Positions 1-6,762 of a stretch of 11,886 bases of DNA are shown here, piece by piece. The DNA lies in the NCBI GenBank assembly GCA_016840645.1, contig JAEORY010000078.1:1-11886 (forward strand), written 5' to 3'. Source of the stretch: Candidatus Borrarchaeota archaeon. Lineage in GTDB: Archaea; Asgardarchaeota; Sifarchaeia; Borrarchaeales; Borrarchaeaceae. Position numbers and translations under genes: made by a program. Position 1 is the first letter of the stretch. The number at the start of each line of letters is the position of its first letter. The notes below the pieces were generated by a model. It was not told the origin of the DNA. It saw only the letters and a list, made by a program, of their open reading frames with translations, and ran no database searches.

Positions 1-104
1 TACATTTTTTAACTTGGTGCTACTTTTTGCGGAGTTTATAAACAAGGATGGAGTACAAAGAGTGAGCAATTAGGTTGTACATTTTTAACTAGTTATTGTA
101 AGTT

Positions 105-1394
105 GTGCGGAGCACTTGTGCCATGTTAACAAAGAACGAACGGATCAAAGCTACCTTGAAGGACACTAAGGAGCGGCGTACACATATGATGTGCCGGGTA
201 TATACCGTCAAGTTTGACCGCTCGCACTTAAACCAAGACTCGTTAACTCGCTTACAGCGCTTATTTTTGGAAGCTAAATGGCTGTACAATTATTGTGTTG
301 GCCATCCTCACGTGTTTGCTATCGATGATAAAATCACAGCCGTCCCGGTGAAGGTGAAAGATCACTTTGAGCGGCGCCAATTGAGGCAGTTATCGTCACA
401 CATGCGTCAGAGCATCATCACACGCACCCAGCAGAATATCCGTAGCTTAGCGCGTGCGAAAGCCAAGGGTCATAAGGTTGGACGCTTGAGATTTAAGTCC
501 TACGTGAATTCCATCCCGCTCAAGCAATACGGTAATACCTACAGGACCATCAACAGCAACTACGTGAGGATTCAAAGGATACCGCACAAACTGCGTGTCA
601 ACGGCCTGGAACAACTGCCGTCCAATTGTGAATGTGCCAATGCCACCTTACTGCATCAGCATGGCGAGTATTACGTGGTCATAACTACCTATACGCCGCG
701 AGAACACACGAAGGCGGTGTTAGCGCCACCTAAATCAATTGGCATTGATTTTGGGGTAAAACATCAGTTAACGCTTTCGAATGGGGTGCTTATACGATAC
801 AAGGTACCAGTTACGCGTCGTATAAAGCAGTTGTGCAAAAAGTTAAGTCGCAAACAATATCGCAGTAAGAATTGGTGGAAAACGCTCTATAAGTTGCTCA
901 AAGCCTACGCCAAAACCACCAATATTAAACGCGACATCCGCAATAAACTAGTTCATTTCCTCTACACCAATTTTCAAATGATATGTTATCAAACTGAGAA
1001 TTTAGGCGCCTGGCAACGCCTGTGGGGTAGCAGAATGCTGTCAACCAGCCTGGGTGGAATAATTCGCATGCTTGAAACCAAGGTGCATACACCGGTGGAA
1101 ATTGACCGTTTCTTCCCCTCCACCAAAACCTGTTCGCGTTGCGGTCACCAGCGCCCCATGAGTTTAGCCGAACGCACCTATGTGTGTCATCATTGCGGTC
1201 TGGTGATAGATCGTGATTATAACAGCAGTTGCGTGCTAGAACACGAAGGACATAGAATACTAGGTAGGGGACCTACCGAAGTCACGCCTGCGGAGACTAA
1301 TACCTCTACGTTAGCGTTGGAGTATCTGAATCAGATAGCCTACGTTGAGGCAAGTATGGTCGCAGAAACAGGAAGCCTCACTGCTTTAGCGTGA
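105..1394 (+). CDS. tnpB: TnpB RNA-guided endonuclease (IS605 OrfB family)
   Basis: TnpB proteins are RuvC nucleases guided by an RNA made from the element's right end, and help the element persist. Residue numbers count from GTG 105. Residues 1-200 form the N-terminal RNA/DNA-binding part. The RuvC core has all three acidic residues: Asp215 in GIDFG, Glu298 in TENLGAW and Asp371 in DRDYN. A zinc ribbon lies between them (CSRCG at 343-347, CHHCG at 361-365). At 429 aa it is full length and uninterrupted, so probably functional. The start may be GTG 105 or ATG 123; relatives commonly begin close to the MLTKNERIK sequence, which favours ATG 123. The second copy at 10297 keeps only the first 175 residues of this protein, at roughly 80% identity by hand count. 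The gene is slightly richer in G+C than the surrounding intergenic DNA, as expected for a mobile gene. Confidence 0.9.
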   Translation: MRSTCAMLTKNERIKATLKDTKERRTHMMCRVYTVKFDRSHLNQDSLTRLQRLFLEAKWLYNYCVGHPHVFAIDDKITAVPVKVKDHFERRQLRQLSSHMRQSIITRTQQNIRSLARAKAKGHKVGRLRFKSYVNSIPLKQYGNTYRTINSNYVRIQRIPHKLRVNGLEQLPSNCECANATLLHQHGEYYVVITTYTPREHTKAVLAPPKSIGIDFGVKHQLTLSNGVLIRYKVPVTRRIKQLCKKLSRKQYRSKNWWKTLYKLLKAYAKTTNIKRDIRNKLVHFLYTNFQMICYQTENLGAWQRLWGSRMLSTSLGGIIRMLETKVHTPVEIDRFFPSTKTCSRCGHQRPMSLAERTYVCHHCGLVIDRDYNSSCVLEHEGHRILGRGPTEVTPAETNTSTLALEYLNQIAYVEASMVAETGSLTALA

Positions 1395-1404
1395 GGTAGT
1401 TCAC
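1250..1404 (+). ncRNA. Putative omega RNA (reRNA) scaffold and right-end hairpin of the TnpB element
   Basis: In TnpB systems the guide RNA comes from the 3' end of tnpB and the element's right end, with the guide taken from flanking DNA. Here a perfect 6-bp stem, CCTCAC (1376-1381) with GTGAGG (1391-1396), encloses the loop TGCTTTAGC, overlaps the tnpB stop codon and is followed by TAGTTCAC. The guide would then be the chromosomal sequence starting near 1405. The 5' limit given is arbitrary, since this RNA class is set by expression data rather than by a sequence signal. Confidence 0.4.
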
Positions 1405-1430
1405 TCACTAAAATTCAAAAATGAGGAAAT

Positions 1431-1480
1431 TATTATAAACCGAAAATTCGAATACAATCAATTTGTTGCCAGAATAATAA
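1431..1480 (+). promoter_or_regulatory. Candidate TATA boxes for the moaD-like gene
   Basis: Two TATA-like sites lie between the IS element and the gene: TATTATAAAC at 1431-1440 and AATAATAAAG near 1473-1482. With the usual 25-28 nt spacing they predict transcription starts near 1462 and 1502. The second gives a short leader containing the AGGG ribosome-binding site. The choice between them cannot be made from sequence alone. The first lies within about 30 nt of the inferred IS end, so the insertion may have changed upstream control. Confidence 0.35.
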
Positions 1481-1524
1481 AGTCTGTTAAGATGTTCTAC
1501 TTACAATAACTATAGGGAATGAAG

Positions 1525-1830
1525 ATGATTGATGTAACTGTCAAATTTTATGGCATATTGAGAACGAACGTCGTGAAGGAAGCAAGCAGACAATTCACAT
1601 TGGATCCTTGTACTGTGGAGGATTTAATCAACGAACTCATCCAACATTATGGCGAAGAGTTGAAAGCGAAACTTGTTGATCCTGAAACAAATCAACTCAC
1701 TAACCGTCTAATACTGTTCGTCAATGGAACAAATGTAAAGACTCTGCAAGGACCAAAAACAGTATTAAAAGAAGGAGACCTCGTTGCAATCTTTCCGCCG
1801 TCCGGAGGCGGCAAAATTGATTATTCTTGA
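1525..1830 (+). CDS. MoaD/ThiS-like ubiquitin-fold sulfur carrier
   Basis: This beta-grasp protein belongs to the MoaD family, which carries a thiocarboxylate on its terminal glycine and gives sulfur to molybdopterin/tungstopterin synthesis. Features seen are the N-terminal strand VTVKFYGILR, the strand LILFVNGTNV, the GDLVAIFPP strand and the terminal SGGG. Such proteins are often encoded beside archaeal tungsten aldehyde oxidoreductases, and one lies nearby. I place the start at ATG 1525 because AGGG (1514-1517) stands 7 nt before it but only 1 nt before ATG 1519; starting at 1519 would add two residues. The protein does not stop at the glycines: five more residues, KIDYS, follow GGG, so activation by the usual adenylation route would need trimming. 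It could instead be a protein-modifying ubiquitin-like protein. Confidence 0.82.
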   Translation: MIDVTVKFYGILRTNVVKEASRQFTLDPCTVEDLINELIQHYGEELKAKLVDPETNQLTNRLILFVNGTNVKTLQGPKTVLKEGDLVAIFPPSGGGKIDYS

Positions 1831-1842
1831 TGCCTTCTTATC

Positions 1843-1851
1843 TTTTTTTTT
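1843..1851 (+). terminator. Poly-T terminator of the moaD-like gene
   Basis: Nine consecutive T residues start 13 nt after the moaD-like stop codon, the signature of archaeal factor-independent termination. No strong hairpin precedes it, and none is required in archaea. Confidence 0.6.
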
Positions 1852-1894
1852 GGTTTGCAAAAAAATTAGTTAAGAACAGTCGCCTAGTTGAAAT

Positions 1895-1903
1895 AAAAAA
1901 AAA
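1895..1903 (-). terminator. Poly-T terminator of the 127-aa minus-strand gene
   Basis: A run of nine A residues on the plus strand reads as nine T residues on the minus strand about 40 nt after the stop of the minus-strand gene ending at 1944. A further run of seven lies at 1859-1865. With the T run at 1843-1851 the convergent interval is terminated in both directions. Confidence 0.55.
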
Positions 1904-1943
1904 GAATTTATATGCGGATTAAGGTCGCAAGCCAAAAAGAATG

Positions 1944-2327
1944 CTAACCCGAAGTACCCCACAAGTAATATCTGCCTATATTGAAATTAAATTCTTCGTT
2001 TAGGGCTTTCGCATCTGGAGTGTCGGGGAGCTCTTCGTTGTTCTCAGAGAGTTCAAATGTTTCAGTTATAAGATCGGAAGTTAATGATGTTGGCCAAAAA
2101 CCACCATGATGGTTCATATCTCGCCATCCATGGATTTTAACTCGAACAAACACCTGTCCTTTAGAACTTGGTCGAGTACCTTGGATGACGGCATCAAAAT
2201 CATCTCCTTCATGTTTCAGTATTTCTTTTTTTGTGAGAGTTACACCTATCCGCTCAAGACACAAGATGGTGTTGTTCCAAACCTGGATTGGAACTTTTGT
2301 ACTCCTAAAACGTCGCTCAATTATCAT
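1944..2327 (-). CDS. Hypothetical protein, 127 aa
   Basis: I do not recognise this protein. The gene looks real because AAGGTGAT, a strong match to the archaeal anti-Shine-Dalgarno sequence, lies 3 to 4 nt before ATG 2327, and candidate TATA elements lie upstream. The N-terminal third is basic (MIIERRFRST). A middle patch is rich in His, Trp and Gly (HGWRDMNHHGGFW), followed by an acidic stretch (SENNEELPDTPDAK) and an aromatic end (NIGRYYLWG). There is no signal peptide, membrane segment or CxxC motif. The His/Trp patch could bind a metal or a ligand, but this is speculation. It lies downstream of aor on the same strand, across a 241-nt gap holding a terminator and its own promoter, so co-transcription is unlikely. 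Confidence 0.65.
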   Translation of the reverse strand: MIIERRFRSTKVPIQVWNNTILCLERIGVTLTKKEILKHEGDDFDAVIQGTRPSSKGQVFVRVKIHGWRDMNHHGGFWPTSLTSDLITETFELSENNEELPDTPDAKALNEEFNFNIGRYYLWGTSG

Positions 2328-2359
2328 AATATCACCTTATCAATTATGTGTAAAGTCCT

Positions 2360-2421
2360 AAATAAATTGCAGTAATTTGTGACCTCAGTGTAAGGCTCTC
2401 TTAAATATTTTTTATATATAT
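2360..2421 (-). promoter_or_regulatory. Candidate promoter of the 127-aa gene
   Basis: On the minus strand an AT-rich box CATATATATAAAAAAT occupies roughly 2421-2406, predicting a start near 2382 and a leader of about 55 nt. A weaker TTTATTTA element near 2367-2360 would give a leader of about 10 nt that still contains AAGGTGAT. Either is possible. Confidence 0.4.
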
Positions 2422-2432
2422 GGCTTCTAACA

Positions 2433-2496
2433 GTTGTTTTTTTCTTATCTGAGATACACTCTTAAGAACTAGTTGTAAATCTCATAAGAAAACAAC
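2433..2496. repeat. Imperfect long inverted repeat
   Basis: The arm at 2433-2455 (GTTGTTTT, then CTTAT, then GAGAT) is repeated inverted at 2479-2496. The arms agree over 18 bases, the left one carrying two small insertions (TTT and CT), with a loop of about 23 nt. It lies between the aor terminator and the promoter of the 127-aa gene. It could fold as RNA at the 3' end of the aor transcript or be the remnant of a small palindromic element. Confidence 0.5.
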
Positions 2497-2510
2497 AAAC
2501 CAAAGCAGAA

Positions 2511-2547
2511 ATAAAATAAAAAAAGGGAAGAAAAAGTTTTTTTTCTT
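2511..2547 (-). terminator. T-rich terminator after aor
   Basis: Starting about 20 nt beyond the aor stop, the minus strand reads through a TTTTTCTTCCC segment into seven T residues (2524-2518) and further T-rich sequence. It also contains a short A/T hairpin (2528-2535 with 2540-2547). This fits a poly-T archaeal terminator. Confidence 0.5.
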
Positions 2548-2568
2548 GATTAAACATCTTTTCTTGGT

Positions 2569-4410
2569 TTATGGTGGTTTACCGTCCGAATTCCAGCCAC
2601 GTGTCTTATAGTATTGCTCCAGTAAGTCCATTCCTTCCTTCGCCGTGTTTCCTGCTGATGGTCCCGCTGGTATTGGATCTTCAAGTATCCTAGTTGGTAA
2701 GGTGTCGTCCTTCTTGCTAAACCCTTCTCGAAGGTTGAACTTTTTCTCAAGTTCCCAAATGCGAGCACCCATTGCATCCAAACTTTCAGCAGTGTAGTCC
2801 CAGCCAGTTATTGGGTTCAATAGGTTTGCAAATTCCTGCATCCACATGGAGAAAGTCACAAACTGACAAACCAGACTAGAGTCCATCGTTGCAACGCCGT
2901 TTTGGAAGGCAATTAACATATCAACTGATTTCTGGTCCGGAGCGAATCGATTTAATGCCTCAGGTGCACCTAAGATTTCAGGATTGATCATGTAGGCACG
3001 TAAGTGACATGCACCCCTATTGGATGTCGCATATGCTAGTGCGTGTGCTTTGGCACCTCTTCCGTCATACGCAGGCATACTCTGGCCTTTGACTGTCATT
3101 GCATACTTGTCAGCACCTTTGCCCCATTTCTTTGCGGCCATCTCTTCACCATCGGCTAATATTGCACCGATTCCTTCGACTTTACCTATCATTTCTGCAA
3201 TCTTCACTATTGCCTCATTATTTCCGAATTTGAGGTCAATTCCGCCTGTGTCGTCTTTTGTTATAATTCCTTTTTCATAGCATTCCATAGCGAATGCGCA
3301 CGCTGTACCCGCCTGAATTGCATCAAGTCCATACTCGTTGCAAATATGATGTGCTGTCAAAACGTAGTCAATATCGTCGCAACCGCAGTCCGCGCCCCAA
3401 GACCAAGTGGTCTCGTACTCGAAGCCCTCGCACTCGGTTCCGGCATAAGGACCTTTTTCTATCTTGCTCCATCGTCCACACATGATTCTGCAGCCTTTGC
3501 AACCGACATTCTTGATTAAGCGGTTTTCCTTTAGATATTCACCAGAAGTAATCTCTGCACCTGGAAATACATCCATCTGGAAGTTATGTGTCGGGTAGAT
3601 TCCAGCACCGTTGATGATGTTAACCAGCAGGGCTGTACCAAGTGTATAAAGTCCTCCGCCAATCTTTGTTACGTCACCTGTTTGCATTATTTCGTCTTCG
3701 TTCTTTTTAACGGCAGCCTTGTATGCAGCCTCATCATCCATGGGGATCTTTTGTTTACCCATTGCCACCACAGCCTTTAGGTTCTTTGAACCCATAACGG
3801 CTCCGTGTCCACCTCTTCCAGCGGCACGGTAGAACCTGTTCATTATAGCTGCAAGTCTTTTCATTTTCTCGCCTGGAGGTCCGATACTTGCCACACCAAT
3901 TGGATTGCGTACTAATTTTTCCATGTCCTTTCCTGCTGAAGATGGATCTAAGTCCGCAAGAATTGCTTTTTCCGTTTCAAGAGCACTCTTGCCCCAGTAT
4001 TTCGAGGCATCTTTAAGTTCAATGTTTCCTTCATTTAACAAAATCATTGTTGGTTTGGCGGCTTTTCCTGTAATGATAAGCCAATCGAATCCTGCATTTT
4101 TCATTGCGTGAGCGAAGTCTCCACCACTATGACTGTCAGAAACAGTTCCTGTGAGGGGGCTCTTAGTAACTGTACAGTATCGTCCAGAACTTGGAGCGCC
4201 TGTTCCCGTCAACGGTCCTGTCGCGAATACAATTATATTGTCAGGTGAGAGTGGATCTGTTTTTGGCTTCAATTTATCATAGAGTATCTTTACTCCGATT
4301 CCTCTTCCGCCAAGCCATTTCTTTGCCATGTCGTAATCGATGTCTTTGATTTCTATTTTCCCTGTGGATAAATTAATCCACGCTTCTTTTCCCATATATC
4401 CTCTTGCCAT
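2569..4410 (-). CDS. aor: Tungsten-containing aldehyde:ferredoxin oxidoreductase
   Basis: This 613-aa enzyme has the length and layout of the AOR family, which oxidises aldehydes to carboxylic acids with ferredoxin as acceptor, using a bis-tungstopterin and a [4Fe-4S] cluster in the cytoplasm. The AFOR N-terminal domain covers about 1-215 (GGRGIG at 34-39, SGRYCTVTKSPLTG at 75-88). The cluster ligands are Cys304, Cys307 and Cys311 (CKGCRIMC) plus Cys515 in DSSLVC. That motif and NEYGLDA (358-364) match the two pterin-contacting DxxGLC/D motifs of the family, both slightly altered. The start at ATG 4410 is supported by AGGAGG 10 nt upstream. It has its own promoter and a palindrome in the 5' leader. 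The exact substrate cannot be assigned; family members differ (general aldehydes, formaldehyde, glyceraldehyde-3-phosphate, aromatic aldehydes). The moaD-like gene lies two genes away on the other strand. Confidence 0.93.
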   Translation of the reverse strand: MARGYMGKEAWINLSTGKIEIKDIDYDMAKKWLGGRGIGVKILYDKLKPKTDPLSPDNIIVFATGPLTGTGAPSSGRYCTVTKSPLTGTVSDSHSGGDFAHAMKNAGFDWLIITGKAAKPTMILLNEGNIELKDASKYWGKSALETEKAILADLDPSSAGKDMEKLVRNPIGVASIGPPGEKMKRLAAIMNRFYRAAGRGGHGAVMGSKNLKAVVAMGKQKIPMDDEAAYKAAVKKNEDEIMQTGDVTKIGGGLYTLGTALLVNIINGAGIYPTHNFQMDVFPGAEITSGEYLKENRLIKNVGCKGCRIMCGRWSKIEKGPYAGTECEGFEYETTWSWGADCGCDDIDYVLTAHHICNEYGLDAIQAGTACAFAMECYEKGIITKDDTGGIDLKFGNNEAIVKIAEMIGKVEGIGAILADGEEMAAKKWGKGADKYAMTVKGQSMPAYDGRGAKAHALAYATSNRGACHLRAYMINPEILGAPEALNRFAPDQKSVDMLIAFQNGVATMDSSLVCQFVTFSMWMQEFANLLNPITGWDYTAESLDAMGARIWELEKKFNLREGFSKKDDTLPTRILEDPIPAGPSAGNTAKEGMDLLEQYYKTRGWNSDGKPP

Positions 4411-4443
4411 TTTTTATATTTCCTCCTAACTCAAAACGTTTAG

Positions 4444-4460
4444 AGATACAAGTTGTATCT
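4444..4460. promoter_or_regulatory. Perfect 17-nt palindrome in the aor leader, candidate operator
   Basis: AGATACAA (4444-4451) and TTGTATCT (4453-4460) are perfect inverted repeats around a single G. The site lies between the aor Shine-Dalgarno sequence (4421-4427) and the TATA boxes (4479-4504), at the position predicted for the transcription start. That placement and symmetry fit an operator for a dimeric repressor; an RNA hairpin is the alternative. Confidence 0.55.
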
Positions 4461-4478
4461 AAAAAGGAGTATGAAACG

Positions 4479-4504
4479 CTATATATATGCAAGTTATATA
4501 TAAG
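4479..4504 (-). promoter_or_regulatory. TATA elements of the aor promoter
   Basis: Read on the minus strand there are two TATA boxes in tandem, CTTATATATAA (4504-4494) and GCATATATATAG (4490-4479). The nearer predicts a start around 4458 and a leader of about 48 nt containing AGGAGG. Confidence 0.55.
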
Positions 4505-4671
4505 ATTTTAAGCATCGAAGAGCATATGCATGGCTATACATAACGATTTATGAGGAAAAGATTTACCAATTATCACATTTGAAATAATTAAAAGCCGGAA
4601 ATTGATTAAAATCTTTTTAACAGAAAGATATGGACTTTATATAATTTTAAATGAAACATTTCGAAATTCAC
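4505..4671. other. AT-rich intergenic stretch without a visible gene
   Basis: Part of the 340-nt gap between the carbonic anhydrase gene and aor. No supported coding frame or RNA gene was seen. The ends of the gap are explained by the carbonic anhydrase terminator and the aor promoter; the remainder is AT-rich with only short, weak inverted repeats. Confidence 0.5.
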
Positions 4672-4693
4672 AAAAAAAAGCGCGCGCTGCGCT
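4672..4693 (-). terminator. Hairpin plus poly-T terminator of the larC-carbonic anhydrase operon
   Basis: On the minus strand AGCGC (4693-4689) pairs with GCGCT (4683-4679) around a 5-nt loop, followed directly by a run of T residues to 4672 (eight in all, the first in the stem). This GC-rich block stands out in very AT-rich sequence about 58 nt beyond the carbonic anhydrase stop. Confidence 0.65.
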
Positions 4694-4750
4694 AAACCTA
4701 TTTTTGAGCTGAATGGTATAGATGAAGTCTGTAAAAAAGTAATAGGCTGA

Positions 4751-5299
4751 TTATTGTCGGAATTTTAAGTATTGCTTCGCGAGACGGTAGTATTCCATCG
4801 CATTCCACTTAATTAATTCAAGTTGTTCTTCATTCACTATTCTTAGTGGTTTTGCAGGAATACCGAAACAGATGCTGTTTGGCGGAATAATTGAGTTCTG
4901 TGTAACTACCGCACCTGCGCCAATAATGGAATTAGAGCCGACTTTTGCATTATTCATAATTGTCGCGTTCATGCTTACAATCACATTATCTTCTATTGTA
5001 GCCCCATGCACAACCGCGCCATGTGCGATTGAGACATACTCACCAATGATGCAGGGAATCCCTGTATCCCTTTCACGAGTCCATCCAGGGTGAATCACTG
5101 CACAATCTTGGATATTGGAAAAGCGACCTATCTCTATGCGGCCTACATCCCCCCTCACAACTGCACAATTCCACACAGAAGCGTTTTCAACTAGTTCCAC
5201 GTCCCCAATGACGTTAGCTGATGGGGAAATAAACACTGATTCATGTATTTGTGGTGTTTTTTTCAGGTTTCTTGCGACTATTTCTTCCAGATTTGACAT
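4751..5299 (-). CDS. Gamma-class carbonic anhydrase-like protein
   Basis: The protein is a left-handed beta-helix of hexapeptide repeats (about residues 20-150) followed by a C-terminal helix, as in gamma carbonic anhydrases, which interconvert CO2 and bicarbonate. Numbered from ATG 5299 (182 aa), the three metal ligands of the Cam-type site are present as His70 (VIHPGW), His93 and His98 (AHGAVVH). Arg49 (VVRGD) and Gln64 (NIQD), structural residues of the active site, are also kept. There is no signal peptide, so it is cytoplasmic. AAGGAG (5313-5308) stands 8 nt before ATG 5299, which I prefer over GTG 5308. The gene starts 5 nt after the larC stop, so the two are co-transcribed and probably translationally coupled. 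Related acyltransferases share the fold, but the metal ligands and Arg/Gln pair favour carbonic anhydrase; activity itself cannot be read from sequence. Confidence 0.85.
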   Translation of the reverse strand: MSNLEEIVARNLKKTPQIHESVFISPSANVIGDVELVENASVWNCAVVRGDVGRIEIGRFSNIQDCAVIHPGWTRERDTGIPCIIGEYVSIAHGAVVHGATIEDNVIVSMNATIMNNAKVGSNSIIGAGAVVTQNSIIPPNSICFGIPAKPLRIVNEEQLELIKWNAMEYYRLAKQYLKFRQ

Positions 5300-5304
5300 A
5301 TTCT

Positions 5305-6609
5305 TCACTCCTTGTCTTCTTGATGCTTCATCGGAAGTTCTGTGCCGAATTTTTCACTGGCTGCTTTCAAAGCAATGTCTGATATGTTTTTTATGGGTTC
5401 TCCTATTTCATCAGCAATTTCTTTCAAGTCCTCGAATTCAGGTTTTAGTGTGAGAATATTATCTTCTGAATCCTTTCCAATCTTGATTCCTACATGAAAC
5501 TCCTTTCCATCAACCGTAATAGCTATTCTCTCGACACTGCGATTAAGGATCAACCGCTTGATGCCAGGGATGGTTCGGATTCCAAGTGTACCCGTTTCTT
5601 CGAATAAAATGGACGCTAACTTGACGCTATCCTTTGGTTTCGAAATAACAGAGATTAAATAACCCGGACGATTCTTTTTCGTGACAGTATTCAAATAACT
5701 AACATCTAATGCCCCATACTGTAGTAGTTTATTCATGGTGTATCCTAACACTTCTCCTGTGACGTCGTCGACGTTAGTTTCCAGAATAATGATCTCATCC
5801 TCATAAAATTTTTGTGTAACCGAATTTCCAACAATTACACGAGTTACATTGGGGATCCCATGAAATTCGTATTTTCCTGCGCCATACCCTTCTGTTTTAA
5901 TGGTCATGGCAGGATAAACAGTAACGAATTCTGTAACAAGATTAGCCAGAATAGAAATGCCAGTGGGTGTTACCAACTCTTTTTCGACCGGACCCCCCTT
6001 GAAGGGGATATCATAGTCGCGCAGGATCCGTGTCGTAGCAGGAGGAGGCACAGGATACGTCCCATGATCAATTTTGATGATCCCTCCACCAATAGAAGGA
6101 GGTGTGCCATAAATCTTTGAATTAAAAACGCCTAAAGAATCAAGCGCAATTGCAATCCCCGCAACGTCAATAATGGTGTCCGCTGAACCTGCTTCATGGA
6201 GATGAACATGATCAAAGGGTTCATTATGAACCGCAGCCTCTGTCCGAATCAGTGTTTTTAGTGCATTGATAGCAAAATTAGAGGCTTCTTTGGGAGAATG
6301 CAGATCAACTTCTGGGAGAATGCGGTTTAAAGCATCCATGAGTGTTTTCCCTTCCCGATGATGAATATGTTCGTGAATATTAATTCCGATCCTAGTTGCT
6401 TGAATACCACTTCGATTTACTTCTTCAAAATCTATGTTAATTTCTTTACAATCAGCAAGAAATTCGGGGATGATCTCAGCTAATTTATTAATTTTGATTT
6501 TCACCTTATTGCCCCCCGCATCGACTAACGCGCCGAGCAACATATCCCCAGAAATGCCAGCTATGCTAGAGTCAATTAGAGTAATTTTTTGACCGGATGA
6601 GTGAATCAA
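5305..6609 (-). CDS. larC: LarC, nickel insertion protein (NPN cofactor cyclometallase)
   Basis: LarC inserts nickel into pyridinium-3,5-bisthiocarboxylic acid mononucleotide in a CTP-dependent reaction, the last step in making the nickel-pincer nucleotide cofactor of lactate racemase-type enzymes. The family (formerly DUF111) is recognised by the N-terminal IDSSIAGISGDMLLGAL (12-28), the signature HLHEAGSADTIIDVAG (136-151) and the C-terminal ETNVDDVTGEVLG segment. A histidine-rich stretch HEHIHHREG (79-87) could hold nickel, which is inference. At 434 aa it is a single unbroken frame, unlike Lactobacillus plantarum, where larC is split and completed by frameshifting. The start is TTG 6609, supported by AGGAGGT (6622-6616) 6 nt upstream. 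The carbonic anhydrase gene follows directly and larB is divergent upstream. Confidence 0.92.
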   Translation of the reverse strand: MIHSSGQKITLIDSSIAGISGDMLLGALVDAGGNKVKIKINKLAEIIPEFLADCKEINIDFEEVNRSGIQATRIGINIHEHIHHREGKTLMDALNRILPEVDLHSPKEASNFAINALKTLIRTEAAVHNEPFDHVHLHEAGSADTIIDVAGIAIALDSLGVFNSKIYGTPPSIGGGIIKIDHGTYPVPPPATTRILRDYDIPFKGGPVEKELVTPTGISILANLVTEFVTVYPAMTIKTEGYGAGKYEFHGIPNVTRVIVGNSVTQKFYEDEIIILETNVDDVTGEVLGYTMNKLLQYGALDVSYLNTVTKKNRPGYLISVISKPKDSVKLASILFEETGTLGIRTIPGIKRLILNRSVERIAITVDGKEFHVGIKIGKDSEDNILTLKPEFEDLKEIADEIGEPIKNISDIALKAASEKFGTELPMKHQEDKE

Positions 6610-6693
6610 ACAAGTACCTCCTGCTTCTTCCTCTTTCGATTATCATAAAAACGAAAACTATTTTTTTTAAATTAATAATCAATTTTTAAGATT

Positions 6694-6704
6694 TCTATAT
6701 AAAA
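6694..6704 (-). promoter_or_regulatory. TATA box of larC
   Basis: On the minus strand TTTTATATAG (6704-6695) predicts a start near 6674 and a leader of about 65 nt that carries the AGGAGGT ribosome-binding site. Its upstream edge touches the palindromic repeat at 6704-6724. Confidence 0.5.
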
Positions 6705-6724
6705 TCTATAGATCATCTATAGAT
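6704..6724. promoter_or_regulatory. Tandem palindrome between larC and larB, candidate shared operator
   Basis: The 10-nt palindrome ATCTATAGAT occurs twice (6704-6713 and 6715-6724) separated by one C, an 11-nt period of about one helical turn. The whole 21-nt block is itself a perfect inverted repeat around C6714. It fills the space between the larC TATA box (6695-6704, minus) and the larB TATA box (6731-6740, plus), an ideal place for one regulator to act on both genes. Confidence 0.6.
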
Positions 6725-6730
6725 CCTTAG

Positions 6731-6740
6731 TTTTATAAAT
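6731..6740 (+). promoter_or_regulatory. TATA box of larB, leaderless promoter
   Basis: TTTTATAAAT is centred about 28 nt before the GTG start at 6763, placing the expected transcription start within a base or two of the start codon. No Shine-Dalgarno sequence is present. Both facts support a leaderless transcript. Confidence 0.55.
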
Positions 6741-6762
6741 TCAGTAAGAAACTAAAGATTAG

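Larger units (their letters stand above)
1..1404 (+). mobile_element. IS200/IS605-type element carrying tnpB (left end cut by window)
   Basis: The segment holds a tnpB gene, about 100 nt of upstream sequence, and a downstream hairpin followed by a short tail ending in TTCAC, the usual layout of a tnpB-only IS605-family element. Bases 1-630 match 10193-10822 without any gap (constant offset of 10192), including the 104 nt before the start codon, so the two copies share a left part. The true left end lies before base 1. No tnpA (Y1 transposase) is visible, so movement would need a transposase from elsewhere. The right boundary near 1404 is inferred from the hairpin and tail, not from a target-site comparison. 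Confidence 0.75.

Noticed and set aside
89..289. Minus-strand frame repeated as 10212-10481
   Set aside because: It is similar in both places only because it is antisense to the duplicated TnpB N-terminus.
2106..2375. 89-codon plus-strand frame
   Set aside because: Antisense to the 127-aa minus-strand gene, which has the better ribosome-binding site and promoter.
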